Assembly (NCBI GenBank): GCA_023055505.1
Contig: JALIRH010000007.1
Location: 15,234,273-15,298,272, forward strand
Length of the DNA: 64,000 nucleotides
Source: Callipepla californica brunnescens
Taxonomy: Eukaryota; Chordata; Aves; Galliformes; Odontophoridae
Direction: 5' to 3'
Shown: piece by piece, positions 25,490 through 36,389 of the stretch
How positions within the stretch are numbered: position 1 is the first letter of the stretch
Layout: each line of letters starts with the position of its first letter
Notes under the pieces: model-generated
Database searches by the model: none
What the model was told of the DNA's origin: nothing
What the model saw: the letters and a program-made list of their open reading frames with translations, nothing else
Program-made: the position numbers and the translations under genes

Positions 25490-26376
25490 TTATTTCAACG
25501 TGTCATGCTGGGAGGGTTCAGTCTTGAAACAAGGACTTGACTAGTACATTTGCCACCATCCAGAAGTCAGTGTATTGAGAGAGAACTGGCCGTTATTCTT
25601 GTTCAGTAATGCCTAAAGCCAGCTGGTTGGCCTTTGCTTCTGTAAACTGGCTCAATTCACCTTCTCTTTCAGTAAGCCCTACAGCTTGTCCTGTAGGACT
25701 CCATACAGGAGCCTTCCACCTTTTGATGCTTTCCCACAATGCAATGGGACACATCAGTGAACAGTGCATATTTCTCTTCATTTTCTGTCAGTTTATTATA
25801 TAGTGGAGTATCTTTAGTGTGTGTCACCTCTTCTTCTGGCAATATTCTTTGCCTTTGGGCTGATCTATAAGATCAGTAAGATTCCTGGACAACTGGGATT
25901 TTCTGTTGGTGTTTATTTTGTGATTATTGCAATCTCTTACACTACATAGCATCAGTTGCACGATATATGGAGGAGACACTCCTTTTGAGCATCCAGCCCA
26001 GCAATGGTTGTTGGGGTGCTAAAAGGAGCTGTGCTTCAGTACCAACCACTTCTTATGCTGCCAAGTATCTCTTTTGCAGTTGGAATATCTGGCTTCAGAT
26101 ATTCTGCATCCTTAACTCCAAAGCCCGTGGACCTTGACTCTCCCCTGGGGCTTTCTGCCAGAGGACCAGAGTGTGGCTGTTATACTCAGCTGCAGTGTAG
26201 AGCAAGTGTGTGTTTTTTTTGTTTTTTTTTTTAACGTCTAGTCCTGTGTGAACTGGCCCAAGGGCTACTGCTTTATCTCCTATTTGATTTGTTCAAAGGC
26301 TTGTGGTTGCTCAGGAATCTTTGTAAAATTGTTCTTCTGGATTACTTGATAGAGAGTTCACAATTGGGTTGTAAAC
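25490..26376 (-). pseudogene. Retroviral pol remnant: RT connection and RNase H
   Basis: Minus-strand frames with many stops and shifts still show the region after the RT palm. The first piece (about 26310-26240) contains AFEQIK and AVALGPVHTG. Later frames show QKAPGESQG-like text (about 26160-26135), then ALFTDVSH near 25755-25780, GELSQFTEAKANQLALG near 25620-25680 and YTDFWMVANVL near 25525-25560, in the order of a retroviral RNase H with its acidic residues. No frame is open for more than about 60 codons. In a live virus this domain removes genomic RNA during reverse transcription; here it is dead. Confidence 0.75.
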
Positions 26377-26472
26377 TCTGTAACTGGTATAGGGTGCCTG
26401 CTTTGGCAGGGGGGTTGGGGTAGATGATCTCTAGAGGTCCATTCCAACCCCTAGAATTCTGTGATTCTGTAA
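26377..26472 (+). mobile_element. CR1 3' tip inserted into retroviral pol
   Basis: Forward CR1 3' UTR text (GCTTTGGCAGGGGGGTTGGG, then TAGATGATCTCTAGAGGTCC, ending AGAATTCTGTGATTCTGTAA) interrupts the pol remnant between the RT thumb segment and the connection segment. The 7-base string TCTGTAA sits on both sides (26377-26383 and 26466-26472), consistent with a target-site duplication, although the CR1 octamer repeat could also supply the right-hand copy. Confidence 0.92.
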
Positions 26473-26475
26473 TCC

Positions 26476-26864
26476 AGAGTATGTGTTCTCCAGAAACACA
26501 GTACCTAAGAAAGCTTGTATTTCCTTTGTGTTTGTTGGTAGAGACATAGCTGTAATTTTGTTGATCACATCCATGGGGATCTGATGTCTATCTTGCCTCT
26601 TTATTCTTAAGAACTTGATATCCTGTGCAGATCCCATGACCTTATCTGCTTTATGCAAAACTGGCTTTTAGAGAGATGTGAATTGTTTTCTTCCCTTTCT
26701 CAGAAACTTTTTCTGCTTCTGTGCCCCACGTGATACGTTGATGTACTGCGAATGTTCAGGAATGTCCCCCATTCCATTGCAGGATTTAGCCCATGAAAGA
26801 TAATAGGGCTGTTTTTCTACCCCTGGGGCAGTTGATTCTGAGTGTACTGGATGAGCCTCCAAGT
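26476..26864 (-). pseudogene. Retroviral pol remnant: RT palm and thumb
   Basis: Minus-strand frames from 26864 down carry the second half of a retroviral RT. The LPQG motif is intact at 26820-26831 and is followed directly by a stop codon. A frameshift leads to residues around PEHSQYINV. The catalytic YxDD position (26734-26745) reads Y-I-N-V, so the aspartate pair is lost. The thumb segment IPMDVINKITAMS...TKEIQAFLG follows near 26570-26500 in another frame. The piece is cut at 26472 by a CR1 tail. The high similarity of scattered blocks, despite many stops, marks an old but recognisable copy. Confidence 0.85.
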
Positions 26865-26890
26865 AAAAAAAAAAAAAAAAAAAAAAAAAA
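26865..26890. repeat. Homopolymer A26/T26 inside retroviral RT
   Basis: The plus strand has 26 consecutive A. On the minus strand it is a T run falling between a GCATGCCAG segment and an ACTTGGAGG segment that are neighbouring codons in RT. It looks like expansion of a short T run in phenylalanine codons, or an inserted poly(A) tail lacking a body. Confidence 0.9.
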
Positions 26891-26892
26891 CT

Positions 26893-27446
26893 GGCATGCC
26901 CTCTGCTGCCAGAGGGATTGAGGAAAAAATCATGGGCAAAGTTAATTGTGGCATAACACCTAGTTGCCTTTGACTACAGTTCATATTGAAGTTCTAGCAT
27001 GTCTGGCACAGCAGCACTTAGTGGTGATGTGACTTCATTCAGGCTTCAATAATCCAGTTATCCTCTGCTCTTTGTTAGAGTTCTATGCAGGCCCTTATGG
27101 GACCACTGAAGGGTGGATGAGTCTTGCTCTTTGGTTCTCCAGTTGGTGAATCAGCTTGTGAATGGGAACTGAGAAGTCCAGGTGCTTTTGAAATTGCTAC
27201 CAATGCACTGTTGTCCTAAGTGTTCTACTTTTAGCAGCTCCCACAATGGAAGTGTCCTCTGAGAGACCAGGCAAGGTAGACAGCTGCTTAATGTCCTTCA
27301 TCTCCAAGGCAAACCACAGGATGAAAATATAGCATCTGAAGAAAATTTTTCTATTACAGCTGAAACAAAAACAGATTACTTGCCAGTTCAGGAAACTGCT
27401 TTTAACTGGCCAGATTATTTGGGTTCCTGTGGCTGACATGGTGTAT
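26893..27446 (-). pseudogene. Retroviral pol remnant: N-terminal RT (fingers)
   Basis: A minus-strand frame (27463-27197) contains EMKDIKQLSTLPGLSED, the lead-in to RT, and continues past its stop as a segment with PIHKLIHQLENQ (about 27170-27135). After several stops and shifts the text NEVTSPLSAAVPDM appears near 27040-26999, followed by YATINFAHDFF, which corresponds to the first catalytic block of RT with its acidic position changed to N. The homology stops at about 27446, ten bases before the LTR-like repeat C, so gag and protease are missing. Non-functional. Confidence 0.82.
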
Positions 27447-27455
27447 GATAATTGC

Positions 27456-27697
27456 TGAGTCACGGCCTGAGCACTGAAGGGGTGTGGCTGGTCACACAGG
27501 TGAATTGCCTTCAGCTGTGTTCCCTGGGCTGACCAGGTCTTCTCCCCAGGTGTTCAATCAGTGTAGCTTAGCTCCACCCCTCTTGGACCTCATTTAAGGG
27601 CTGACTGTCACTGAGTAATGATCTCTGCTGGAGATCCCTGGATCCCTCCTTTGTGGAACTTTTCCTGCGATCCTAGATTCCTGGAGACAGGTGAGCA
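27456..27697 (-). repeat. LTR-like repeat, copy C (best preserved, 242 bp)
   Basis: On the minus strand it begins TGCTCACCTGTCTCC (27697) and ends GCCGTGACTCA (27456). A TATA-like CTTAAATG lies about 100 bases in (27591-27598), where a retroviral U3 promoter would be, followed by GAGGTCCAAGAGGGGTGGAG. Outside the TG end, plus-strand 27698-27716 is nearly pure pyrimidine, giving a purine tract on the minus strand. If this is the 5' LTR of the pol remnant, a tRNA-matching primer site should follow GACTCA. The bases there (GCAATTATCATAC) do not begin TGG, so it could instead be a separate solo or 3' LTR. No AATAAA signal is visible inside. Confidence 0.6.
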
Positions 27698-27820
27698 TTT
27701 AATTTTCTTCTTTGTGTAACACCTTATTGCACTGGTCCTGTTGCCATTGCACATGGCTTCTGTGATCCTCACTGTGATCTTTGTATTCATGATGGTTAGC
27801 CTTTGGTAACATAGCACTTC

Positions 27821-27840
27821 GGGGGGGGGGGGGGGGGAGG
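27821..27840. repeat. G17 homopolymer
   Basis: Seventeen G in a row, then A and GG. It can fold as a G-quadruplex and is prone to length error in sequencing. Confidence 0.9.
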
Positions 27841-27890
27841 GAATCCACCTTAACCCTATAAATAATGATGCTTTATGGAAAAGATTTATA

Positions 27891-28413
27891 TGTAGGTCAC
27901 TTTATTTATTTCCATGGGAATTGCAACAAATACAAAGAATACAGTAATACTATTTGACAGAGCAAGCTTTCAGCTATGGAACACTATTTTTCAGCAGGCC
28001 CCACTGTTAGTTATGTGTTTTCACCAGCAATGGACAAGAGCCTACATGCCATGATCATAAAGATCTGTGCCAGTGGAGCTCACCTATTGTCCCCCAAGCT
28101 GAAGCATGCCATTCACTGCCTCACTGTGCTCACATCCTCTGTTTGGCCTCCATAAACAACCAGTAAGCATCAGTGAATGTCAGTGGGTGCTATTTTTTTT
28201 TTCAGCATGGAGGAATTCAATTCCATACCTTTGCTTCATATGTACTCTTATCTCAGACACCGTTTTACTGGACTGCCTCTCTGCTGCCATCTGTCACACA
28301 GCAACAAAATATAGGGGAATATTGGAGGGAAGGTTCAACCTCCACTGCCATTTGTCTCTGACATCATGGCCTAACATAATAAGATAGGAGGCATTACCTT
28401 CAGAGGAGCCTCA
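27891..28413 (-). mobile_element. Internally deleted mariner transposon, minus strand
   Basis: The right end on the plus strand (ATAGGAGGCATTACCTTCAG...AGCCTCA) is the terminal inverted repeat of the bird mariner family, and TA lies just outside at 28414-28415. Reading inward on the minus strand gives the 5' UTR and a decayed transposase start (SEIRVHMKQRYGIEFLHAEK) with a frameshift at an A run. The catalytic part is deleted. Then comes the element's 3' non-coding part (CTGAAAAATAGTGTTCC, TTTCCATGGGAA...TAAATAAA seen in complement). The other inverted repeat has lost about 20 bases: only a stub with TGTAGGTCAC remains at 27891-27900, next to TA. It cannot move by itself. Confidence 0.88.
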
Positions 28414-28538
28414 TAGCACAGAGAACATTTTTCAGAAGTGTTTCAGCAATCCAGTGACGATCAGAAGGATTGACACTTGCTGTCTAAGTTGTATCTAAGG
28501 TACACAACTTAGAGCTGAAGAAATGACATAAATTGTGA

Positions 28539-28559
28539 GGGGGGGGTTGGGGGGAAGGG
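28539..28559 (+). repeat. G-rich tract with quadruplex potential
   Basis: G8-TT-G6-AA-G3 on the plus strand supplies at least four GGG blocks with short loops. There is no gene nearby to regulate. Confidence 0.75.
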
Positions 28560-31500
28560 AGAGGAGAGACAAAATAGCTTTGAATTATGTGCTGTATCAC
28601 CTTATCACACAGTGACATTTCAAGGCCCTTTTCACAAGGTGTTCGTTCATTTAGTAGTGTAGTCTCTAGTGCCTATCAGAGTGACTGAAAGCATGAAGGG
28701 GAAATAAGTGAGCTTTCAGTTCTGATTTAGGGCAAAGCAGAGTTAACGTTCCTGGATGTTATCTCAGATCCATGTAGAAGTTAATTCTGTGTCTGCTGTG
28801 ATCAAATTCTAAATCTGATGTCTTTATTAGAAAGGTTATTTGCCTATTGGTGGGCTTGGAGGTGTTCTTTTGGGGGAGAGGCATGGATTGTTTTTGTTAT
28901 TTGGTTGATTATTTTTTTTTTTTGACAGTCTGCAGGTTAATGTCTATCAAAAGTGTTAGTGCTTACTGCACTTTTGTACTGATTCCTGTACATTCAGCTC
29001 TCATGCTTGACTTGTGAACTAATACAAACAAATTATAGAAATGCTTAAAATTAGTTTATAGGAGAGGAATACTTACTCTAGAAAGTGTCACTGTTACTTT
29101 ACGAACAGTCTTTCACAGGGTTCTCAACATAGTTGAGTACATGAAGGCACACAAGACAAATTTTACCCTGGTTCATAGAAATATGTGAGTGTATATTGAA
29201 TTTGCAGGATAAGGTAAACATAAATTTGCAGTGGTGAAGAAAGCATAGAAAAGGGACTAAGCATAGGGAGGAGACAGGAATAGTCTTCAGAAGAGATTAT
29301 GAGATAGGCTTCAATTAAGTGAAGTTGGAGGAGATGAGCTTTAGGTTTTAGGAATAGGCAATTTGAGTATTCAGGAACTTGGGAAGGGTGAAGGAATTTT
29401 GGAAAACTGTTATAGGTATTGAGTTAGTTAAATGAAGTTAAAGATGCTCTGTGATCCCTTGAGCTATTTAGAAGGTTTGTACGACATGGGAAAGGGAAAC
29501 AGTTCAGAATTGAAGATCTCAAAAATTTTGGTTTTAAAAGATGTCTGTATGTATGCAGGTTTTCAGTAGGGAAGCAGATGGAGAACATTCATCTCATTTA
29601 ACATGAGGTTTTGCAATTTGGATTTCTGTATGAGGTTCAGTTGCACAAGGCTGTCTTCATAACTGAGAGAGAAGCAAGCAATTGCATTGTAGTTCATCTG
29701 ACCTCAGCTTTGAGATAAGCTGAAATTGTGTCTTAGAACGGCCAGTTTGTAATCTCTGGCTTTAAAGGGAACCTAGATGACAAGAGTGAGTAAAAATATC
29801 CGTATTGAATATCTATATTTGATCAGTGAAACTCTGTTTCTCCCTAGGCTGTCCTTCTGTCCTTCCTATGCAAAGTTGAGTTTATTGTGCATTGTTCTGC
29901 ATCCTCAGGATAAAAAACACATGAGGCTGAAGGTGCAAATGCTGTAATCGTTGTCATTTCAGTACTTTAATGAGGATATCAGAATCATGTATAACAGTTC
30001 AGAATTCATATATTCATATATAACCCAAACAAAACAGCCTGCCCTACAAGCGAGAACATAATCTGCTCTTAAATCTGTTGCCCAAATCCCATATGAGAAG
30101 GGAGCCCTTGTGTCAGAAATCAAGAAATAGAGATTGTCCTTCCTTCTGCTGTGTTTGGCAAAAAGGCTGTCTTTGCAAGCTAGAATGGTGTGTAATGTAT
30201 TTGGATGAATACATGTACACGTACAATCATATCCCAAATAGCCTTTATGTGTAGTGTTCAAATGTGGTTTGCAGTTGCAAAATGTAAGTGTTGTGACAGA
30301 TTGAAATTTGGAATGGGCTTTTAAGAAGTTGATAGTAGTTGCGATATATAGTAGTTCTACTTATCTTGCTTTCTGGAATGGATGTCAGAGCCCTCACGCA
30401 GAAGACTCCCAGCACCTTCCATCCCCAAGTGTTCTGCTTTCCCTGTCTGTCATGTCTGCCTCCTGCTGTTCTTTCCTATCATTTCTTTTCTCGCACATTA
30501 ACTTAAGAATATGACACCACTGTCAGTGAAACGTGTGGAGAATTAGGAGTGGCTGTGCTTGATAAGCCCAGTTGCTAAAAATATTACCCACTTATGCACT
30601 CACACTGCTACTTTTTCTTATTAGTTTAAGGATATATGTCTCTGCTGTCACTACAGTGCAGTGCGATGGAGACAAAAACTGGTCCTCCTGCCTCAGTGAC
30701 ATTTAAAAAAATAATTTGCAAATAGTCCCTTTTTGGTGTTGTTACTGGGGTGGCCATCTTGGGATTCTGCAGTGATGCGGGGGACAGAGTGGGAGGAAAT
30801 GTGAGGGCAGGGACTTCTCTGGCTGCCAACCTTCTGCTCTCCACCACATGGTGTCGGGCTGGACTGGAAGGGACCTCCTGTTCATGGAGCCCAGGAGCTG
30901 TGTAAAGGAGAAGGAATGAGGAGCTGTGTGACAGCCTGGTGCGTGGTCTGTCTCAGCCTGTTCAGTGCCATGTTTGAGCTCAGGTGCTGACCAGAGGAAT
31001 AATGCATACAGGGCCAGAAAGGTGGTACATTTGTTCCTAGAGTAAGTAGGAGTCTAGGGCGGGGGGAATCCCTTGCTTCTGGACAGCAAGGAAAACACCA
31101 TAGCACTGAGCCTTGGGGGAGTGCCAGCAGGCTGAACGTGTGCATAAATGCTGTGAACAGATTCGCTTTTGATCAGACTTGCAAACTGAATGTAAATATT
31201 TAAAATTGCTGACTGTTTATATATGCTTATTCACCACTTGTGGAGGTTCTGGAGATGGCGGCAAATTTACCAGATCTTTTTCACACTGGAGTAACAATGA
31301 TAGTTCTCTATTAGTGGGAAGATTCTGGCAATGTAATGTCTGAAGACAGCATGTAGAGTTGTACCTTTTAAACACAGGAAAATTTTGTTCCTTTTTTATC
31401 ACTTTTTCACTTAGTTCAGTTGTATCAAAACCCCCCACAAAATCCAGAACTTGTCAGTGCAGATAGGAACAAACTTTTATTTAATCCCACTGTCTTACAT

Positions 31501-34500
31501 AGTGAATTATCTTAGTGAGATGCTTCACAGAGAGATAAACCTTCCATATATTGTATCCACAGTGATGTTAGCTAATTAACTAAGACTTAATTCCAGTTAT
31601 ATGATAAATATGAGTTTGTCGTGTCAAGGGTAGTGTTACTGATTTCTCATTCTTTCTATTTAAAAACATTTAGTAAGCTGTTAGATTTTTTTTCTGTGCC
31701 TCAGACTCTTAATTGTTTACAAATTCCAGGTGAAGAGAGGACTTGCAACTTCATTGTATGGAAATTTTTAATATGTTATCAGTGAAACTTTGCTTGTATC
31801 CACAGTCAGTGACTAACTTTTCAAAGAGCAATGCAAAAAAACCCAGAAAATTTCTCAGTACAACATTGATTTTCGTTCTCTTGAATGGCCTCTCATAGTA
31901 ATGTATTCTTGCTTTTGGACTTTTGCAATTTGATTCCCATTGATCATGAACCTGGGGAGTACTTAAATGCATGTTGTGGGGGGGGAAAAAAAATACAAAA
32001 CTGGGCTTTGGTGTGGCTCAGTGTAATTATATGCCCTGTGCCTGTGCTCTGCCTAGTTCATAAATGTTAAGCTCGCTCAAAGCAATCCTTGAACCATCTG
32101 TTCAGTCTTCCAGCTGTAAAACCAATGCACAGTTGCATTTTATCATTCTCTTGAGGAATTCTCTTAAAATTGATGCCACCTGTGTCTTCCCAAAAATTTT
32201 GTTTGTTCTCCTGTTTTGCAAAGAAGATAGAAATGTAGCAGTGCTTCTATAGCAGGATTTTTAAACATGCCACTGTGAGCCTGCTGGGAATAACTAGGTA
32301 TAAATATTACTAATGAGTAAACAAATGTTTAATCCTGTTTGGGACACATCAGTGTAGGAAATATCTAAATCCTTAAAAATCCAACAAACCAAATATGAAG
32401 TGTAGTACTACAAATATGTTATTTCTCTTATGTGAGCTATTTGTTTCCAAATTGTTTGTCACTAATCTCGTTATGAATTTGTCTTTTTTTGAAATGCCAG
32501 ACTGTTGAAAGGGTATCAATCATGAAAAAGAGGAGAAAATACTTGAGATCAAGGAGGTTGTAGCATTTCTAACAGCTCTTCTGTTTACAGCATAAGAGTT
32601 TGGACTCCGTTTTTGTTTGTACAACTGCTGCTTAAATCACAGGAGAGGATCAATACTGTTCAGAGACAAAGCAAGATTGTCAAATAGAAAATACGGTGTA
32701 AGGTACAGATCTGGGCTGCTCGTGGGTGATTCTATAGGAATTCTTTTGTGTGCATTTCTTTGTCTTTGCATTAACTGCAGCTGTGCACAGCCATGTACAC
32801 TGAGAGGTGTTGATCTGGATTCCCTGTGGCCTACAATCCCCATACCCAGAAGCTGAACTGTGGTAGATGTTCTAAGTTTGAGTGGCCTCTTCCTTTCTCC
32901 TCACACCCGTCTCCTTTTCAGTGTTTCTGGTCACTGTGGGGTTTGAAAAAAGGCAAAAGCTTTAAACAATCTCATGGTTCTGGGGTCTTGACTTCTTACT
33001 GTTCTGTACCCTAGTTGTTTGGTTTGTTTGTTTTTTTTTGTTCTCAGAGTGATGTAGAATTGACTGTAACTTGCACAAACAGCACAGAGGTCAGCTGCTA
33101 TGCTGCTGTAGTGACAAGAAAAGTGCAGACTTCCAGTTCAGCTTTAAATATTCACAAACATTTCAACAGGAGAATTTACTTGCACTTTTTCATGTCCTTT
33201 TCCAAAAAGCTGTGTTTAGAAACAAAAGTAATCTTGGAAAATAACTGAAGCAAAAGAGCTTGTGGGCTGTGAATCACAGATGCATTTTTGAGCTTGTGCA
33301 ACCATTTACCTGGCTTATGGAAATGACCTCAATTTGACCTACTGTCACAGATACACGTGGTGTCCCAACAGAATTTTTCCTTAGTTTTCAGAGGGAAAAT
33401 CTAGATGCAGAGAGAACAATTCTCCCATAGCTCCCTCCAGAGTACTGTCAGGCCCTGAAAAATGTTCCCATCTCAAAGTTTAGGTTCATTCATGCCCTTT
33501 TCTCCCTCTTCTTCCTAGCTCTTGGTTTGCACAGCAAGAGTCTATGCTAGATGACTTTAGAAACTGGGAGCTTAGAAGGTATTATATAGTGTGGTTATGA
33601 TTAAGTTTACATACACTCAAAACCACTTTCCTGTATATTAATTAATCTTAATAAAATGTCTGGAATCTTATTAAGATTTGAAATCTGTGAAGAGACTGAA
33701 TTTCAGACTAGATTCCCGTTTCCTGCTATGTAAACATAATTTATGAATACCTTATGCTGTCTCTTGGCTACGTAGTCTTCAAATATCTGTTGCTTTTGTT
33801 TATTTTTAAGCTAATATAAGCAGTCTAATGCTTCAGATAATGTTGAAATGTATGAGACTTCAGAAGTTTTTAAGCAGCTTTCAAGGACTTAGATCATTTT
33901 AATGCTGTCTCATTTCTAGAAAAAATTCTAGAAACAGTTTGAACCACACCTAAGTGACTAAAGGTGACACCATGGCACATGAGTGTTACAGGGACCAGGA
34001 CCTGTTAAAGTTCATGTTCTCAGCCTGAAGCCCCTCTTACCTATTCTTTCAAATAGGCCTTACATATGCACAGCACACAACTACCAGCACTTGTTAAAAT
34101 ACTTCTGCTCAAAATGTAATGAGAGATATGCTCTAAAGAAGCTTATAATACTTAAGTTTCTGAAGTTTGAGTTAAGATCTGGTCCTGCTGAAGGCAGTGG
34201 TTCAAAAGCCTGTTTAGAAGAATTCTTAATTTTCATGTAGGTGATCAAAGTTAGGTCTTAAGCAACAGTGAGACTGAGGTGATAGTGTTACTGAATACTT
34301 GTGCTGTAGCCTTTTGGAAGAACAAGGACTTTAAACTGTTTATTTTACAATTCAAAACAGTAGAAAGTTTATTAGCAATTGTATAATATCAACAAGTGTG
34401 TTTTTTCACTGAAGAAGCCTGGAAAAAATACTGAGCCTGGAGGGTGAATATTTTAAAATGAGGATATGAAAATTGGATCTAGACTGGAAAGTACTTTGCA

Positions 34501-35007
34501 ACCTCAATTACAGCAGACTGTTAGTGCAACGCTAACAGTAACTTGCACGTATTACATTCTACTACTACTTGTTTGGAAGGGATTTCAACAACATCTGGTG
34601 AGGTTCTTTTTCTCCTGCAGCACAGGAATGCTGTGTTAGATGAGTTCCTAATCACTGAATTGGTTGTTCATTGAGAGCCCAACTAAGCCATGTGGTGCTC
34701 CACAGGTGTAGGTGTCTCTGTAGCTTATGGTGCACTGGAGATTGCTCTTGCAATTGATGGTTCCCTACCTGCTACAATAGACTGGAGAAGTCACGAGATG
34801 GGGGTACAAAAAAAAACCAAAACTATTCATTTATGTAACCAATGATCCATTAGCAATTGGCTAAAATATTTTGCTTGCGGAAGGATTGTAAGGGTTGTGA
34901 AAAAATTTTTCACAAATCCTACTTAACACGGTCTCTGCAGGATCAAAACTCAAAGAGGTAGTGCCTATATTCTTTGATATTTGTGATCACCTTTCTCTTA
35001 TCTTTGC

Positions 35008-35217
35008 TCACGGTTTAACAGTCACAATTGCAGTCCAACCATCAGAAGGTGACTGATTTCCCCAAGGATAAGCTGTGTTTGTGCAGCCTCCAACATTGGA
35101 CAGCAAATTAAAAATATAATTGATATTAGTAAAGGCTGCTAAGACATCCCAGTGTTCCATCAGCAACATCCTACATTGGTAGATATTTTCAAAATTTTCT
35201 TTTGTTCCTCTTACCAC
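35008..35217 (-). other. Protein-like short ORF, function unknown
   Basis: A 69-residue minus-strand frame beginning MVRGTKENFENIYQCRMLL and containing GGCTNTAYPWGNQSPSDGW has balanced composition (aromatic residues, paired cysteines, a PWGNQS stretch) unlike the AT-driven frames around it. I do not recognise it. It could be an exon, a piece of an old mobile element or a chance frame. No upstream splice acceptor or promoter can be supported. Confidence 0.2.
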
Positions 35218-35971
35218 ATATAAAGCAAAAGCTAAAAGGCTTGGTAGTGGAATATGGTAGGACCTTGAAAATTGCTGGAAAAAAATGCTGCTTGTTTCTA
35301 AAATGAAATATGAAACCTATAATAAACAGAAAATGGTATGGTGGGTGCATTCCAGGAAATGGAGAATTGCTGACAAACACTGGATGTTTGAGAGAGACTG
35401 AAAGGAAAACAAATGCCTTTGAATCATTTCACAATAGATTTGTGAGGCACTATGTGTATGCTGATCAGCTAAGAACTCTTATTTGTTAAGGACTGCTTCA
35501 CCAAGGTCACCTTGCTGTTCTTTTTTGCATTGCATTAAGATATGTTTGGGGAATACACTATGTTATATTAACTGAAGCATACGCTTTTGCTTTCTCTATC
35601 ATTTATCATTCTGCTCATGATATTGCCATAGTAAAACTCTGATTTAACTGCCATTGTAAGGAAGTTTAAAGGTAAGGCTGGAAATCTACTCTAATGTACG
35701 AATGATAAGAACTAAGGTGTAACATTTTGGCTGAACTGTGATCCTTTGTTACCAAGTTTCATCTGTCATTCTACATGCTTTCAGTTTGGGGGCAGAGAAA
35801 AGAGTATCCTGAGTGCCTTTAGATGCTTTGCTTTCTTATATGAAGGCTGCTCCAAAAGTGGTGCTTCCTGTTTTATTATGTTGGCCCATGTCAGAGGCAG
35901 ATGGTGGTGGTATGGCAGTAGAGGCTGAACTTTCTTACCAGTAATGTGTTGCATTTTGTTGCTCTGACAGA

Positions 35972-36180
35972 TGGCATCAGAGGGGTGGTCTGACAAAATG
36001 GTGTCTGACGTGGAAGTGCTTATGAAGCAAAGGTGTGCCACTGAATTCCTCGGTGCAGAAAACATGTCACCATTGACATTCATCAGCTCTTGCTGAATGT
36101 TTGTAATCCCACAGTAGATGCGGGCACAGCAAGGCAGTGAGTGGTGCATTTCAGCAGTGGTGACAGTGACATGAAAGACA
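35972..36180 (+). pseudogene. Mariner transposase N-terminal fragment
   Basis: Mariner transposase binds the terminal repeats through N-terminal helix-turn-helix motifs and cuts with a C-terminal DDD/DDE domain. Only part of the N-terminal region remains: MASEGWSDKMVSDVEVLMKQ then RCATEFLGAEN, ended by a TGA about 43 codons in. Single-base losses shift the frame afterwards. The catalytic domain is absent. Nothing functional is encoded. Confidence 0.8.
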
Positions 36181-36318
36181 AGCAGTGTTCTGGACAGGCA
36201 TGCACAACTGTTGTGCCACATAATGTGCCACACAAGTTTGCTGATGGTGTATTTGTTGAGAAATGTTTTGTAAGTGAGAATTTGCTCTATCAAATTCCAG
36301 TGTTACTGAGCTCTCTAT

Positions 36319-36343
36319 AGTGTGTGTGTGTATATATATACAC

Positions 36344-36389
<46 letters not shown>
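36319..36389. repeat. Compound (TG)n(TA)n microsatellite
   Basis: Alternating TG and TA blocks form a 70-base purine/pyrimidine alternating tract with a palindromic centre (TATATATACACATATATATG). It lies inside the mariner, right before the CR1 tail. Confidence 0.92.

Larger units (their letters stand above)
23901..27697 (-). mobile_element. Remnant of a class-I-like endogenous retrovirus, minus strand
   Basis: Between two LTR-like repeats (27697-27456 and 24327-23901) lie minus-strand pieces of retroviral pol in the expected order: the start of RT, RT palm, connection and RNase H. Each is broken by stops and frameshifts. The LTR-like ends (TG...CA) point the same way as pol. Missing are any gag, a clear primer-binding site next to 27456, a recognisable integrase, and env. 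The 24330-25480 stretch is unassigned. Two CR1 tails have inserted, one in the 3' LTR and one in pol. I call it class-I-like (gamma/epsilon) from the style of the RT and RNase H residues; the exact family is not known to me. An alternative is that 27456-27697 is a separate solo LTR beside a truncated pol. The element cannot express any protein. Confidence 0.75.
28414..35838. other. No gene recognised over 7.4 kb
   Basis: A G-rich block lies at 28539-28559. I find no LINE, LTR or mariner text. Open frames are short. The minus frame 35217-35008 has protein-like composition but no known motif. The 34.16-34.21 kb patch resembles an old amniote repeat. The region 30.7-31.1 kb is richer in G and C than its surroundings but lacks clustered CpG. 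Confidence 0.5.

Noticed and set aside
27697..27820. gag or env fragment outside LTR-like copy C
   Set aside because: The minus-strand frame 27817-27608 overlaps the repeat itself and has no recognisable retroviral motif.
28106..28387. 93-codon plus-strand open frame
   Set aside because: It is antisense to the minus-strand mariner copy.
35781..36293. 170-codon minus-strand open frame
   Set aside because: It runs antisense to the mariner transposase remnant and is a shadow of the element.
36319..36389. Telomere-like or regulatory Z-DNA element
   Set aside because: It is a plain TG/TA microsatellite; Z-DNA formation is possible but nothing indicates a function.
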